The notes beneath the pieces are model-generated. The model was not told the origin of the DNA and searched no databases. It saw only the letters and a list, made by a program, of their open reading frames with translations. The position numbers and the translations under genes were made by a program. Shown here one piece after another: positions 34,172 through 43,182 of a stretch of 64,000 bases of DNA. Source of the stretch: Undibacterium parvum (GTDB taxonomy: Bacteria > Pseudomonadota > Gammaproteobacteria > Burkholderiales > Burkholderiaceae_D); NCBI RefSeq assembly GCF_003955735.1, contig NZ_CP034464.1:2294001-2358000 (forward strand), written 5' to 3'. Each line of letters opens with the position of its first letter. Position 1 is the first letter of the stretch.

Positions 34172-35095
34172 TTAGGCGACTGCCGGTAACTGGGCGTGGT
34201 GCTTGGCACTCCATTCCATCCAACCACCGTCGTACACGCTGATCTGCTGCCAGCCCATGCACCAGGCGTAAAAGAAAGCCAGTGAGGCGCGCCAACCAGT
34301 GCCGCAATAAAACACATTATGCTGATCTGGGCGAATCCCGGCCTCATGCCAGAACTGGCAGATTTCAGCAGCCGGTTTCATTCTGCCATCGGCAGACTGG
34401 AAGGCGCTCATACTATTAATATCGCCATCCGCACCAGCGCGGCCCCAGCGTGCACCGGGTATTTCACCGCAGGCACTGATGTAACTGTAAGCCGAGGTTT
34501 TGCCAGAATACTCGGCCCAGCTACGGATACTCACCAGTGTGGCAGCGCGGCTGACCAGGAGCTCTTCAACTTGCGGCAGATCGATCAGATACTCGGGATG
34601 GGCAGGAAACGCGCCGCCAAAATCGTTCAACGCTAGGCGCACTGCGGGCGGCTGCGTGGATAAGGGCAAACCAGCCGCCAGCCAGGCCGCGAGGCCACCG
34701 TCCAGCAGACGTACGTCTTTTACTCCGGCATACAGTAGTAGATGCGCCACGCGCGCGGCGGCCAGAGAGTTGCGGCTGTACAACACAATACAATGATCGT
34801 GACGAATCGCTTTGCCGAGCAAGACTGCCAACAATTGCGGGTCGGGAATTTTGTTCCATTTGGGCGGGCACTCAAAGGAACTGGTATCGAGATAGCCAGC
34901 CGTGGGGATGTGGCCATCCGCGTAGGCCTGCTCGCTAGCACAGCCTACTTCAAATAACTGCCAGTCGGGTCCAGGCGGCGCGCTGCCAGTGATGAATTCA
35001 TACAATAAATCAGCTGCGAGGAGTTGTTGCTGGTAGGCCAAAGTGCATGAAAAATTGGCAGATGAATTAACAGATAAGTAAGCAGAAGCAGGCAA
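34172..35095 (-). CDS. YnjE-like rhodanese-domain sulfurtransferase
   Basis: A 307-residue protein with two visible rhodanese domains. The C-terminal one has the active loop CGTGWR with Cys264 (VFYCGTGWRASLAF), as in YnjE-type sulfurtransferases, while the first domain (IVLYSRNSLAAARVAHLLLY) has Ser at the Cys position and should be inactive. DGGLAAWLAAGLP and DGGWMEWSAK are the conserved end motifs of each domain. It would transfer sulphane sulphur from a donor to thiol acceptors. No clear signal peptide. It is a single gene. Confidence 0.82.
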   Translation of the reverse strand: MPASAYLSVNSSANFSCTLAYQQQLLAADLLYEFITGSAPPGPDWQLFEVGCASEQAYADGHIPTAGYLDTSSFECPPKWNKIPDPQLLAVLLGKAIRHDHCIVLYSRNSLAAARVAHLLLYAGVKDVRLLDGGLAAWLAAGLPLSTQPPAVRLALNDFGGAFPAHPEYLIDLPQVEELLVSRAATLVSIRSWAEYSGKTSAYSYISACGEIPGARWGRAGADGDINSMSAFQSADGRMKPAAEICQFWHEAGIRPDQHNVFYCGTGWRASLAFFYAWCMGWQQISVYDGGWMEWSAKHHAQLPAVA

Positions 35096-35328
35096 GGCGA
35101 GCAGGCATTAGAAAATATTGCCCACATTGTAGTGCATAGACCGGCTGCAAGAGTCATAATCAAAAAAACACTGCTTAAAAAATATGCAAAACAAGCAGCA
35201 TAAACATACAGAAAATCCTATCGATTTCGATGAAAAAATAGGCGATTACAATTACTTACATAGTTTAAATCTGAGCATTTTAAAAACCGCATACAATCCC
35301 GAAACCTGCCCTAAGGAAAGATTGCAAA

Positions 35329-37086
35329 ATGGAACAAAATACTAAAATCAGCGACGATACCAGCCTGCCGCTAGCGAGCGTTTTAGCCGTCAGCACTTTA
35401 TTAAGTGCCTGTGGCGGTGGTGGCTCTAGCATAGGTGGTAATAGCACGCCAGGCACCACGCCACCGCCCGTGGTGGTCACGAAACCGGCGAATGAAGCGG
35501 AAGCCGCGCGTTTCCTGGCGCAAGCCGCCTTTGGTGGCGCGCCCACGGCACGCCAGGCACTCATCAGCAATGGTTTCGAGCCTTGGATTAATGAGCAGCA
35601 AGCTTTGCCGCTAGGGCAGTCCAGATTTGATGAAATGAATGCCATCAAACTTAGTGACCCCGGCGTTTTTGCGCTGCAAAGTGAGCTGCGCGACAATATG
35701 ATGTGGAAGCGCATCGCCGCCGCCCCAGATATGTTGCGTCAGCGCATGGCGCTGGCCTTATCCGAAATTTTTGTGGTAACGATTAGCGGTGTCGATCTGC
35801 CTACCCAAGCGCATGCACTGTGCGGCTATATGGATATGCTGGAAAAAAATGCTTTTGGAAATTTCCGCCAGTTGTTAGAAGATGTCACTCTCAGCGTTCC
35901 TATGGGACGCATGCTGGGCACCTTCAGAAATATGAAGGAAGACAGCAAGACCGGCCGCCGACCTGATGAAAATTACGCGCGCGAAGTGATGCAGTTGTTC
36001 ACCATCGGTTTAGTCGAATTGAATATGGATGGCAGCGCCAAGCTCGATGCCAATGGCAAGCCTATAGACAGCTACAACCAAGACACCGTCAGCAATCTAG
36101 CGCGGGTGTTTACCGGTTGGAGTATTACACTTGATTGGACCTCGACTGACCCCGATCCCGAGCCCATGCGCCAACCTATGCGCCTGGATGAAAATGCCCA
36201 CTCTCTGTTAGAGAAAAAATTTCTCAGTGCGACAATACCCGCCAATACCGATGGCAGGGCTTCGCTGAAAATCGCGCTCGATACCTTATTTAATCACGCC
36301 AATGTTGCGCCCTTTATCAGCCGGCAGTTGATACAGCGTTTTGTCAGCAGTAATCCTAGTGCCGCTTATGTAGGTCGCGTTGCGGCGATATTTGCCAACA
36401 ATGGGCTGGGAGTGCGCGGTGATTTGAAAGCCGTCGTCAAAGCTATTTTGATGGATGCCGAAGCGCGTACTGCCCCGGATGCCGCCAATCTGTTTGCCGG
36501 TAAAATCGTTGAGCCTATGGTACGCGTCGGCAGTTTTTTCCGCGGTATGAAATTCACAAGTCCGGATGGCCAATGGCGCCTGGTACGCGCCAGAAGTTTT
36601 GGGCAGCAACCGCTCGGTGCGCCTAGTGTTTTTAACTTTTTCCGTCCCGGATATGTGCCGCCGAATACTGCCTTGGCGACTCAAAACAAACAATCGCCAG
36701 AGCTGCAAATTGTTTCTGAACAATCCGTGTTGACTCAGGTGAATGAGTGGGCCACGCTGTTAGACAACTCCGCTTCGTACACGCGCCGTAATTATCAGGA
36801 TGCGGCCAAGGCCTATAAATCCGATCCGGATAGCAGCGGCTTGCAATTAGATTGGGCTTTGGAATTGAGCTTGGTCAGCAAACCGGACGCCTTGATTGAA
36901 CACTTCAATCTCTTATTCTCGGCCGGCCAATTATCTGCCAATAGCAAGCAGATCATCCTCACCAGCATCAGTAAAATGCCGCTGACCGATACCGATGCGG
37001 CCAAGCTACTCACCAAACAACTTAATCTGGTCAAAACCGTAGCCCTGATGGTCTTGGTTGCGGCAGACACTCAATTGCTGAAGTAA
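35329..37086 (+). CDS. DUF1800 family protein
   Basis: A 585-residue protein. An N-terminal lipoprotein-like segment (VLAVSTLLSACGGGGSS, lipobox LSAC near residue 27) is followed by a helical DUF1800 domain: AARFLAQAAFGGAP, MMWKRIAAAPDMLRQRMALALSEIF, RPDENYAREVMQLFTIGL. These are the standard motifs of this secreted family. It is encoded 11 bp upstream of a DUF1501 gene, the usual partner. Role unknown; an extracellular assembly is inferred from the export signals of both. Confidence 0.88.
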   Translation: MEQNTKISDDTSLPLASVLAVSTLLSACGGGGSSIGGNSTPGTTPPPVVVTKPANEAEAARFLAQAAFGGAPTARQALISNGFEPWINEQQALPLGQSRFDEMNAIKLSDPGVFALQSELRDNMMWKRIAAAPDMLRQRMALALSEIFVVTISGVDLPTQAHALCGYMDMLEKNAFGNFRQLLEDVTLSVPMGRMLGTFRNMKEDSKTGRRPDENYAREVMQLFTIGLVELNMDGSAKLDANGKPIDSYNQDTVSNLARVFTGWSITLDWTSTDPDPEPMRQPMRLDENAHSLLEKKFLSATIPANTDGRASLKIALDTLFNHANVAPFISRQLIQRFVSSNPSAAYVGRVAAIFANNGLGVRGDLKAVVKAILMDAEARTAPDAANLFAGKIVEPMVRVGSFFRGMKFTSPDGQWRLVRARSFGQQPLGAPSVFNFFRPGYVPPNTALATQNKQSPELQIVSEQSVLTQVNEWATLLDNSASYTRRNYQDAAKAYKSDPDSSGLQLDWALELSLVSKPDALIEHFNLLFSAGQLSANSKQIILTSISKMPLTDTDAAKLLTKQLNLVKTVALMVLVAADTQLLK

Positions 37087-37097
37087 AGGAGCACCAC

Positions 37098-38465
37098 ATG
37101 GATCATCATTTTACCCGTCGCGAATTTCTTAAACGCGCCAGCATCCTGGGAGCCGCCGGTGTCGCTGCTCCCATGGCTTTGAATTTATCGATACTCAATG
37201 AAGCGGTCGCGGCCACTAGTCCAACGGATTACAAAGCGCTGGTCTGCCTGTATATGGCAGGCGGCAATGATTGCCACAATGTGCTGATCCCCTACGACAA
37301 TGCCAACTATGCAAAATATGCGGCGATCCGTCAGGCACTGGCAATACCGCAGGCCAGTCTGAGCGCAACGGCATTAGGCTTGGTCGATGCCGGTGGCCGG
37401 CAAATGGCTTTGGCACCGCAGTGGGCGGGTCTGAAAACTTTGTATGATGCAGGTAGTTTGGGGGTAATCAGCAATATCGGTACCCTAGCAGTGCCGACCA
37501 CCAAGACCCAATACAAAAACAATTCGGTACCCCTGCCGCCTAAATTGTTATCGCACAACGATCAAACCAATGTATGGTTATCTGGCGCTGGCGAAGGTGC
37601 CGGTAAAGGCTGGGGCGGTCGTATTGCCGATCTGTACATGGCAAACAATACCAGTACCGCCTTAACTTGCGTGTTGATAGGTGGCTCGCGGGTATTTTTA
37701 AGCGGCCAGCAAACCGCTGCCTTTACTCAGGGTACAGGCACTCCTTTGCAATTGCTCGGTGGCGCCAGCAGTCGCTGGGGCAATACAACGCTGCGCGCAG
37801 ATTTGATCGATTTAATGAGTAAGGGCAAGGACAATGAACTGGCCAATGCCTATCGCGATATTAGTAATCGCGGCATCAGCACTTCAACCACAGTTGCCAA
37901 TGCCTATGTAGGAAAAGCCGACCCTGTCGGTTTTCCGGCGAATAATAATTTATCCGATCAACTCAAAGCAGTCGCCAAAATGATCGCTGCGCGCGATACT
38001 TTAGGGAATAAACGGCAAGTCTTCATGGTGCAAATTGGCGGCTTCGATTTGCACGATGATCTGATGCAAAAACATCCGGGATTATTAACCAGCATCAACG
38101 ACGCAATGCTGGCGTTTCAAAATTCTATGCTGGCTTTGGGCTTGCAAAATAATGTCACCACCTTCACTGCTTCCGAATTTGGCCGTACCCTCTCCTCGAA
38201 TGGCGATGGCTCGGATCACGGCTGGGGTAGTCATCATCTGGTGATGGGTGGTGCGGTTAAAGGTGGACAGATTTTTGGTAAAAAAATGGTGCCAGAGATA
38301 GACGGTGATTTCGACATTGGTCAGGGTCGCCTTATCCCTGATTTTGCTACCGATCAATTGGCTTGGTCACTGGCGAAATGGTTTGGCGCGCAAGACAATG
38401 ATCGTTCTTTGATCATGCCGACCATGGCAAATTTCGATGTAAATGCACTTAAAATATTTGGCTAG
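37098..38465 (+). CDS. DUF1501 family protein with Tat signal
   Basis: A 455-residue protein opening with a twin-arginine signal (FTRREFLKRASILGAAG, Arg-Arg at residues 7-8). The mature part is alkaline-phosphatase-like DUF1501: YMAGGNDCHN (residues 53-62), SHNDQTNVW, VQIGGFDLHDD and ASEFGRTLSSNGDGSDHGWG. Several Asp/His clusters (GGFDLHDD, DGSDHGWGSHH) could bind metal. Export by Tat suggests cofactor insertion before secretion. Paired with the DUF1800 gene upstream. Confidence 0.88.
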   Translation: MDHHFTRREFLKRASILGAAGVAAPMALNLSILNEAVAATSPTDYKALVCLYMAGGNDCHNVLIPYDNANYAKYAAIRQALAIPQASLSATALGLVDAGGRQMALAPQWAGLKTLYDAGSLGVISNIGTLAVPTTKTQYKNNSVPLPPKLLSHNDQTNVWLSGAGEGAGKGWGGRIADLYMANNTSTALTCVLIGGSRVFLSGQQTAAFTQGTGTPLQLLGGASSRWGNTTLRADLIDLMSKGKDNELANAYRDISNRGISTSTTVANAYVGKADPVGFPANNNLSDQLKAVAKMIAARDTLGNKRQVFMVQIGGFDLHDDLMQKHPGLLTSINDAMLAFQNSMLALGLQNNVTTFTASEFGRTLSSNGDGSDHGWGSHHLVMGGAVKGGQIFGKKMVPEIDGDFDIGQGRLIPDFATDQLAWSLAKWFGAQDNDRSLIMPTMANFDVNALKIFG

Positions 38466-38508
38466 AGGCACTTGCTTGTGGGTACTCGTTTGAGTGCCCA
38501 CAAGTCAC

Positions 38509-39468
38509 TTAGATCAAGGCGGCAAAGCGCGACAAATCGACATTGCCACCCGAAATCACCACACCAACTTTTTTCCCCTGTAAATCTAGCTGACGGCTAA
38601 ACGCCGCGGCGGCGCCCAGACAGCCGGTCGGCTCCACCAAGATCTTCATGCTGCTAGCGAAAAATTTCATGGCCTCGACCAAGTCGCTATCCTCCACGCT
38701 CAAAATATCCGCTACCCGTTTTTGTATGACCTGAAAAGTGAGCTGACCGAGTTGCTGGGTTTGCGCCCCGTCGGCAATCGTCACCGGCGTGTCGATACGC
38801 ATGATCTGACCGGAACGCAAGCTTTGCTGGCCATCATTGCCGGCCTGCGGCTCGACTCCGAATACACGGCAAGCGGGGCTGAGCGCCTGTGCCGCAGTGG
38901 CGCAGCCGGATAACAGACCACCACCGCCCAGCGGTACCAGCAAGACATCCAGATCGCCCACCTCTTCTAACAATTCTTTGACCAGCGTACCTTGGCCAGC
39001 CATCACGTGCGGGTGATCGTAAGGCGGAATTAGCGTGAGGCCACGCTGTTCCGATAAGCGCCGTCCGATTGCTTCGCGGTCTTCGTTGTAACGGTCATAC
39101 AGCACCACTTCTGCACCGTAGCCGCGGGTGGCTGCCACTTTGATGGCAGGTGCATCATTAGGCATGATGATCACCGCTGGCACACCGAGCAAACGCGCCG
39201 ATAAGGCGATGCCCTGAGCATGGTTGCCGGATGAAAAGCTGACCACGCCGCAGGCTCTTTGCTCAGGCGTGAATTGCGCGATGGCGTTGTAGGCCCCGCG
39301 AAATTTAAATGAGCCTGAGCGTTGAAAATTTTCGCATTTAAAAAAAATCTGCGCACCGCTAAGCTGGTTGGCGGTACTAGAGCTCAATACCGGAGTGCGA
39401 TGGGCAACTGCGGCTATGCGCTGATGCGCGGCCACGATGTCCTGGTAGCAGATCGGCAGCTGGCTCAT
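38509..39468 (-). CDS. PLP-dependent hydroxyaspartate/threonine-type dehydratase
   Basis: A 319-residue fold-type II enzyme. Schiff-base Lys55 in RSGSFKFRGAYNA, SFSSGNHAQGIALSA, and the phosphate-binding loop GGGGLLSG are visible. There is no C-terminal ACT regulatory domain, so it is of the serine-racemase/threo-3-hydroxyaspartate dehydratase group rather than biosynthetic threonine deaminase. The neighbours favour hydroxyaspartate or a related amino acid: its 4 bp overlap with a YheO-type regulator, and a glutamate/aspartate-type binding protein on the other side of that regulator. Serine or threonine remain possible substrates. Confidence 0.82.
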   Translation of the reverse strand: MSQLPICYQDIVAAHQRIAAVAHRTPVLSSSTANQLSGAQIFFKCENFQRSGSFKFRGAYNAIAQFTPEQRACGVVSFSSGNHAQGIALSARLLGVPAVIIMPNDAPAIKVAATRGYGAEVVLYDRYNEDREAIGRRLSEQRGLTLIPPYDHPHVMAGQGTLVKELLEEVGDLDVLLVPLGGGGLLSGCATAAQALSPACRVFGVEPQAGNDGQQSLRSGQIMRIDTPVTIADGAQTQQLGQLTFQVIQKRVADILSVEDSDLVEAMKFFASSMKILVEPTGCLGAAAAFSRQLDLQGKKVGVVISGGNVDLSRFAALI

Positions 39469-40118
39469 GCCTGATCTCCTTTGCTGGGTAAATAGGTGTA
39501 CACGGTGGAGCGCGCCACACCCAGGGTATTGGCGACAATAGTCTGGGCGTTTTTCAAATCCATCAGCCCGGCCTCTGCCAAATGCTGCACGGCGTTACGT
39601 CTTTGCGCCCGGCTCAGCATATGCGGGGTAGTGTTTAAGCCAGCAGCAAACTGCTCCAAAGTGCTGCGTATCAGATCCAAACTTGGTGCTACTAAATTTT
39701 CCTGGATCACCACCGGGGCAGTCTGGGTTTGTATCAGTTGATGCAGGCTACCGGCTGCTGCCGTCAGCACCGAGACATCGATGTTGAGGCAGATCGCCAT
39801 GACGTAGTCGCCAGCGCTATTTTTGATACCGATAGAAGTACTTTTGGCAGGGCGCCCATCCGGAAAACGATTCGGGTAGTTCTGCAGCACCTCGGGAAAT
39901 GAGGGATCGCTGATGCGCGCCAGGCCGATTTCTGTGGTGCTGTCACCGAGCTTGCGGCCGGACAAATTATTTGAAATCGCCACCACGTGATGCTGTTCTA
40001 CAGTCAAATCGTGCAACACCACTTCCACCAAGGGGAAGAAAGTTTTCCCCAGTGCGTCTACGATTTTCTTGCCTTCTCTGAGAAGTAATTGGTTTTCGCT
40101 TAGTTTCATATCGAACAT
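39465..40118 (-). CDS. YheO-type PAS/HTH transcriptional regulator
   Basis: A 217-residue protein. A YheO-like PAS domain (about residues 10-125, LGKTFFPLVEVVLHDLTVEQHHVVAISN and NSAGDYVMAICLNIDVS) is followed by a helix-turn-helix (LAEAGLMDLKNAQTIVANTLGVARSTVYTYL). Such regulators often control amino-acid catabolic genes. It overlaps the dehydratase gene by 4 bp and is divergent from the binding-protein gene. The operator candidate at 40126-40148 overlaps its own promoter region, which would allow autoregulation. Confidence 0.85.
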   Translation of the reverse strand: MFDMKLSENQLLLREGKKIVDALGKTFFPLVEVVLHDLTVEQHHVVAISNNLSGRKLGDSTTEIGLARISDPSFPEVLQNYPNRFPDGRPAKSTSIGIKNSAGDYVMAICLNIDVSVLTAAAGSLHQLIQTQTAPVVIQENLVAPSLDLIRSTLEQFAAGLNTTPHMLSRAQRRNAVQHLAEAGLMDLKNAQTIVANTLGVARSTVYTYLPSKGDQA

Positions 40119-40125
40119 TATGTCA

Positions 40126-40148
40126 GAATTTGATGATTTGTCAAATTC
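40126..40148. promoter_or_regulatory. Inverted repeat between regulator and binding-protein genes
   Basis: GAATTTG, nine bases, CAAATTC: a perfect 7+7 bp palindrome 8 bp from the regulator start codon and about 110 bp from the binding-protein start. Position and symmetry fit an operator for the YheO-type regulator acting on both genes. This is inference. Confidence 0.45.
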
Positions 40149-40257
40149 AAGGATTTATGGTTAAAATGGCGCACTTTTAAAAAACTCAGTGCCAGCCTCG
40201 ATGGTACTGCCCCCGATCTTTTTCTAGACATTTTGAAGCAAATAAATAGGATATAGA

Positions 40258-41235
40258 ATGAAATTATTGTTAGCGTCAGCCTCCTTGATGGGCAGTGTTT
40301 TACTCGGTATTTTGCCAGTCCAGGCGCAAGAATTAACCGGCACCTTAAAAAAAATCAAGGACAGCGGCGTCATTACTTTGGGTGTGCGCGACTCCTCCAT
40401 CCCGTTTTCGTATATCGACGATAAGCAAGCGTATCAGGGTTACTCTATCGATTTGTGCAAAAAAGTTGTGCTGGCAGTGCAGCGGCAACTCGGCGTGGCT
40501 ATCATTAAAACGGTCTACAACCCAGTCACTTCGGCCACCCGCATCCCCTTGATGGCGAATGGAACGATAGATCTGGAATGCGGCTCCACCACGAATAATC
40601 TGGAGCGCCAAAAACAGGTTGCCTTCGCGCCCACCATGTTTCTTGGCGCCGGTAGGCTGATGTCGAAAAAATCCAGCAAGATACGCAGTCTGGCGGATTT
40701 ACGCGGAAAAACCGTGGTCTCTACCGCTGGCACCGCGAACTTAAAACAGCTTACTTTGATGAACGCCGAGCAAAATTTAGGCATCACTATCGTTGCCGCC
40801 ACCGATCATGCGGAATCATTTCTGATGCTGGAAACCGGGCGCGCGGCAGCCTTTGCGATCGATGATATTTTGATGGCGAGCCTGGCCGCTGGCTCTAAAA
40901 ACGCCAACGATTATGAGCTGAGCAAGGAAGCGTTGTCACTCGAACCCTACGGCATCATGCTGCGCCGTGATGATATTGAATTTAAAAAAATGGTCGATGC
41001 GGCGGTTAGCGCCGTGTATACCTCGGGCGAGATCAATGCAATTTATGCGAAATGGTTTCTCAAGCCGATTCCTCCCAAAGGTATCAACATGCAGTTCGCA
41101 CTCTCACCGCAATTGCAGGCCGCCTTCATGAAACCGAATGATTCGGGCGACCCAGCCAGCTACGCAAGCGTGCCGGAGGCGCAAAAACATTTGAGTCAGA
41201 AACTAGGCCAGCAACTGAGCCAGAATAAGAAGTAA
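40258..41235 (+). CDS. Amino-acid ABC transporter substrate-binding protein (GltI-like)
   Basis: A 325-residue periplasmic protein with a signal peptide ending VQAQ (about residue 23) and the type-II binding-protein core: LKKIKDSGVITLGVRDSSIPFSYID, YQGYSIDLCKKV, DLECGSTTNNLERQ and DLRGKTVVSTAGTANLKQL. Overall it resembles glutamate/aspartate binding proteins (GltI). No permease or ATPase gene is adjacent in the window, so it must share a transporter encoded elsewhere. Divergent from the YheO-type regulator. Confidence 0.85.
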   Translation: MKLLLASASLMGSVLLGILPVQAQELTGTLKKIKDSGVITLGVRDSSIPFSYIDDKQAYQGYSIDLCKKVVLAVQRQLGVAIIKTVYNPVTSATRIPLMANGTIDLECGSTTNNLERQKQVAFAPTMFLGAGRLMSKKSSKIRSLADLRGKTVVSTAGTANLKQLTLMNAEQNLGITIVAATDHAESFLMLETGRAAAFAIDDILMASLAAGSKNANDYELSKEALSLEPYGIMLRRDDIEFKKMVDAAVSAVYTSGEINAIYAKWFLKPIPPKGINMQFALSPQLQAAFMKPNDSGDPASYASVPEAQKHLSQKLGQQLSQNKK

Positions 41236-41294
41236 GCGAGGCACTCAGAGCCGGGTCTGCGCTGCTTCGGGGTGCTAAGGCTTAGCCAGCGGGA

Positions 41295-41753
41295 CTACTC
41301 TATCCCTATGTAAATCACCACTTTTTGCGGGCTGAGATAATCTTCAAAGTCCGTCGCAAAACGGCGCTGGTGCTGGCTATTCGTTTGAAAATACGTCCAC
41401 ACCTGCGCCCACCCCTGTATCACCGCCGCCGGCATGACGCCCTCGCATTCAAACGCCAGATAGCGTCCGGCCTGTATCTCGATTGTGGCAAGTTCTGGCG
41501 AGGCAGTTTCTACCGCCATCCCCGCAGTCACGTCAAACGCTCCGCTGGCGTCCGATTCATAGCCTGAATACACGCCCAGCATTCTGGCTGGCGCGATTTG
41601 TCCGGGTATTTTTTCTGGATATTGCTGACTGAAAAATTGCGCCCACATAGTGCCGATTTTCGCCGTGGCGGGATTAAATTCATCGCTATTGCGGGTGCGT
41701 ACGGCCAGACCGCTGACGGTAAAACTGGCGAGGTCGAGAATTTTTCTAGTCAT
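41295..41753 (-). CDS. GyrI-like/AraC effector-binding domain protein
   Basis: A 152-residue stand-alone GyrI-like domain: FTVSGLAVRTRNSDEFNPATAKIGTMWAQFF, LGVYSGYESDASGAFDVTAGM, then IQAGRYLAFECEG and VIQGWAQVWTYF, ending DFEDYLSPQKVVIYIGI. These domains bind small hydrophobic or cationic ligands. There is no DNA-binding domain attached. Regulation and partner are unknown. Confidence 0.82.
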   Translation of the reverse strand: MTRKILDLASFTVSGLAVRTRNSDEFNPATAKIGTMWAQFFSQQYPEKIPGQIAPARMLGVYSGYESDASGAFDVTAGMAVETASPELATIEIQAGRYLAFECEGVMPAAVIQGWAQVWTYFQTNSQHQRRFATDFEDYLSPQKVVIYIGIE

Positions 41754-41946
41754 ATTGGGCTCCGGTGGGATAAGGATAATGCAGCACTTACGCTGAACTT
41801 GGCGAGCAGATTAACACAAGCGGGTTTCACAAATCTTGCTGTATCTGCTCTCTGTCAGCGATAAGATTAAGCTTAGTTTGCATGGCATGGCGGCAAAAAT
41901 CTTGAAATCGCTTGCGCTTAGCGATCGCCTAGACGCACTGCTAGTT

Positions 41947-42897
41947 TCAATAACGCGCATCTTTCGGCTTGCCGCCTTTACTCCAATCCTTCGATTTTTC
42001 TGCGTAATCAGGCCGCTTTTGGGTGGTAAAGAAGGCGGCAACATCAACCGCCTCTTGGTCTGATAGTGTACCGCCCTGGCCCAGTGGCATATTCGCTTTG
42101 ACGAACGCAGCAGCATTATTTAAGCGCGCCATCCCGGCACCGATATTAAAAGAGCGATCGCCCCACAGCGCAGGAAATAAATAGCCACCATCTGGCAATT
42201 GCTGGCCCTCGCCTTTATCGCCATGGCAGGAAGCGCATTTTTCTGCGTAGACTTTTAGACCGTGTGCCAGATCCGGTGCCTGATCTGATTTCACCGGTTT
42301 AAAGCCGCGCCCATTCAAGCTCATGCCGGTAGGCACATCCTTAGAGAGCCACCAGATATAACTTAACATCGCATTCATTTCTACGCTGTCATGCGGCAAA
42401 GCCTTGCCGTTCATGGAGCGTTGAAAACAATCATTGATGCGCGCCTGCAAGGACCCCATGGCCGCAGTACGGCTGCGGTATTCAGGGAACACGCCCCACA
42501 AGCCGACAAACGGGGCAGCACCGGCGACCGTGCCGCCATTCAAATGACATGAGCTGCAATTTAAGCCATTGCCGACATAGGCTTTGGCAAATTTTTGGGT
42601 ATTAAGGACTAAGTTACGGCCAAGTTGAACCGCCTCACCCATCTCCGCTTTGGGCAGGCTGCTATCGTCCGGCATCTGAATCGGAAAAGAACTCGCTGTC
42701 ATGGCAGAAGAGGCTGTGGTGCTGAGCGTGTTGCTGGCAGCGGCTACTGGCGCCGCCTCTTTTTCGCTGCCTGCCGGGGAAGCATGCGCCTCACTCAGGG
42801 GAGTATGCGTGAACAGGAAAATCACGCTACCAACAGCTGCCAGAAACATGCCTGTCGCTATCAATAGATAGCGCTGATGAGAAGTTTTCATATTCAT
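41947..42897 (-). CDS. Dihaem c-type cytochrome, TsdA-like (thiosulfate dehydrogenase family)
   Basis: A 316-residue protein anchored by an N-terminal helix (YLLIATGMFLAAVGSVIFLF). Two haem motifs are present: NCSSCHLNGG in the first domain and KCASCHGDKG in the second. The first domain reads VFPEYRSRTAAMGSLQARIN followed by DCFQRSMNGKALPHDS, the pattern of TsdA, where a Cys close to this position is an axial haem ligand. TsdA oxidises thiosulfate to tetrathionate or acts in reverse. No TsdB partner is adjacent. The N-terminal low-complexity linker is rich in Ala and Ser. Confidence 0.75.
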   Translation of the reverse strand: MNMKTSHQRYLLIATGMFLAAVGSVIFLFTHTPLSEAHASPAGSEKEAAPVAAASNTLSTTASSAMTASSFPIQMPDDSSLPKAEMGEAVQLGRNLVLNTQKFAKAYVGNGLNCSSCHLNGGTVAGAAPFVGLWGVFPEYRSRTAAMGSLQARINDCFQRSMNGKALPHDSVEMNAMLSYIWWLSKDVPTGMSLNGRGFKPVKSDQAPDLAHGLKVYAEKCASCHGDKGEGQQLPDGGYLFPALWGDRSFNIGAGMARLNNAAAFVKANMPLGQGGTLSDQEAVDVAAFFTTQKRPDYAEKSKDWSKGGKPKDARY

Positions 42898-43182
42898 CCA
42901 CCGTAGTGATCGAACATCAAGTATTACATAAAAGCCTATACAAAAATATCAATTTTATGTGTAGATTCGGCAACGACGATGTATGGGCGCGGCGGAGAGG
43001 CCTTGCGATGGGCAAACAGAACTTTTTAAAATTTTTCATTGGAATGCACAGCAAGGCGCATATCCGATGCGGCCTGCAGGCCAATATCGTGCCAGCAGGC
43101 GCATGGGGATTGCGCAGTCGAATTGAAGACCTCGAAAGTTTTCACGACATGCGGTATCACGCCATGCTGCGATTTTCGGATG
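42898..43182. other. Gap with REP-like palindrome
   Basis: A 285 bp region between the cytochrome start codon and the stop codon of the alkane hydroxylase fusion. It contains GGCCTGCAGGCC and GCCAGCAGGCGCATGGGG (43071-43104), matching the REP-like sequences at 32290 and 60376. No gene seen. Confidence 0.45.
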
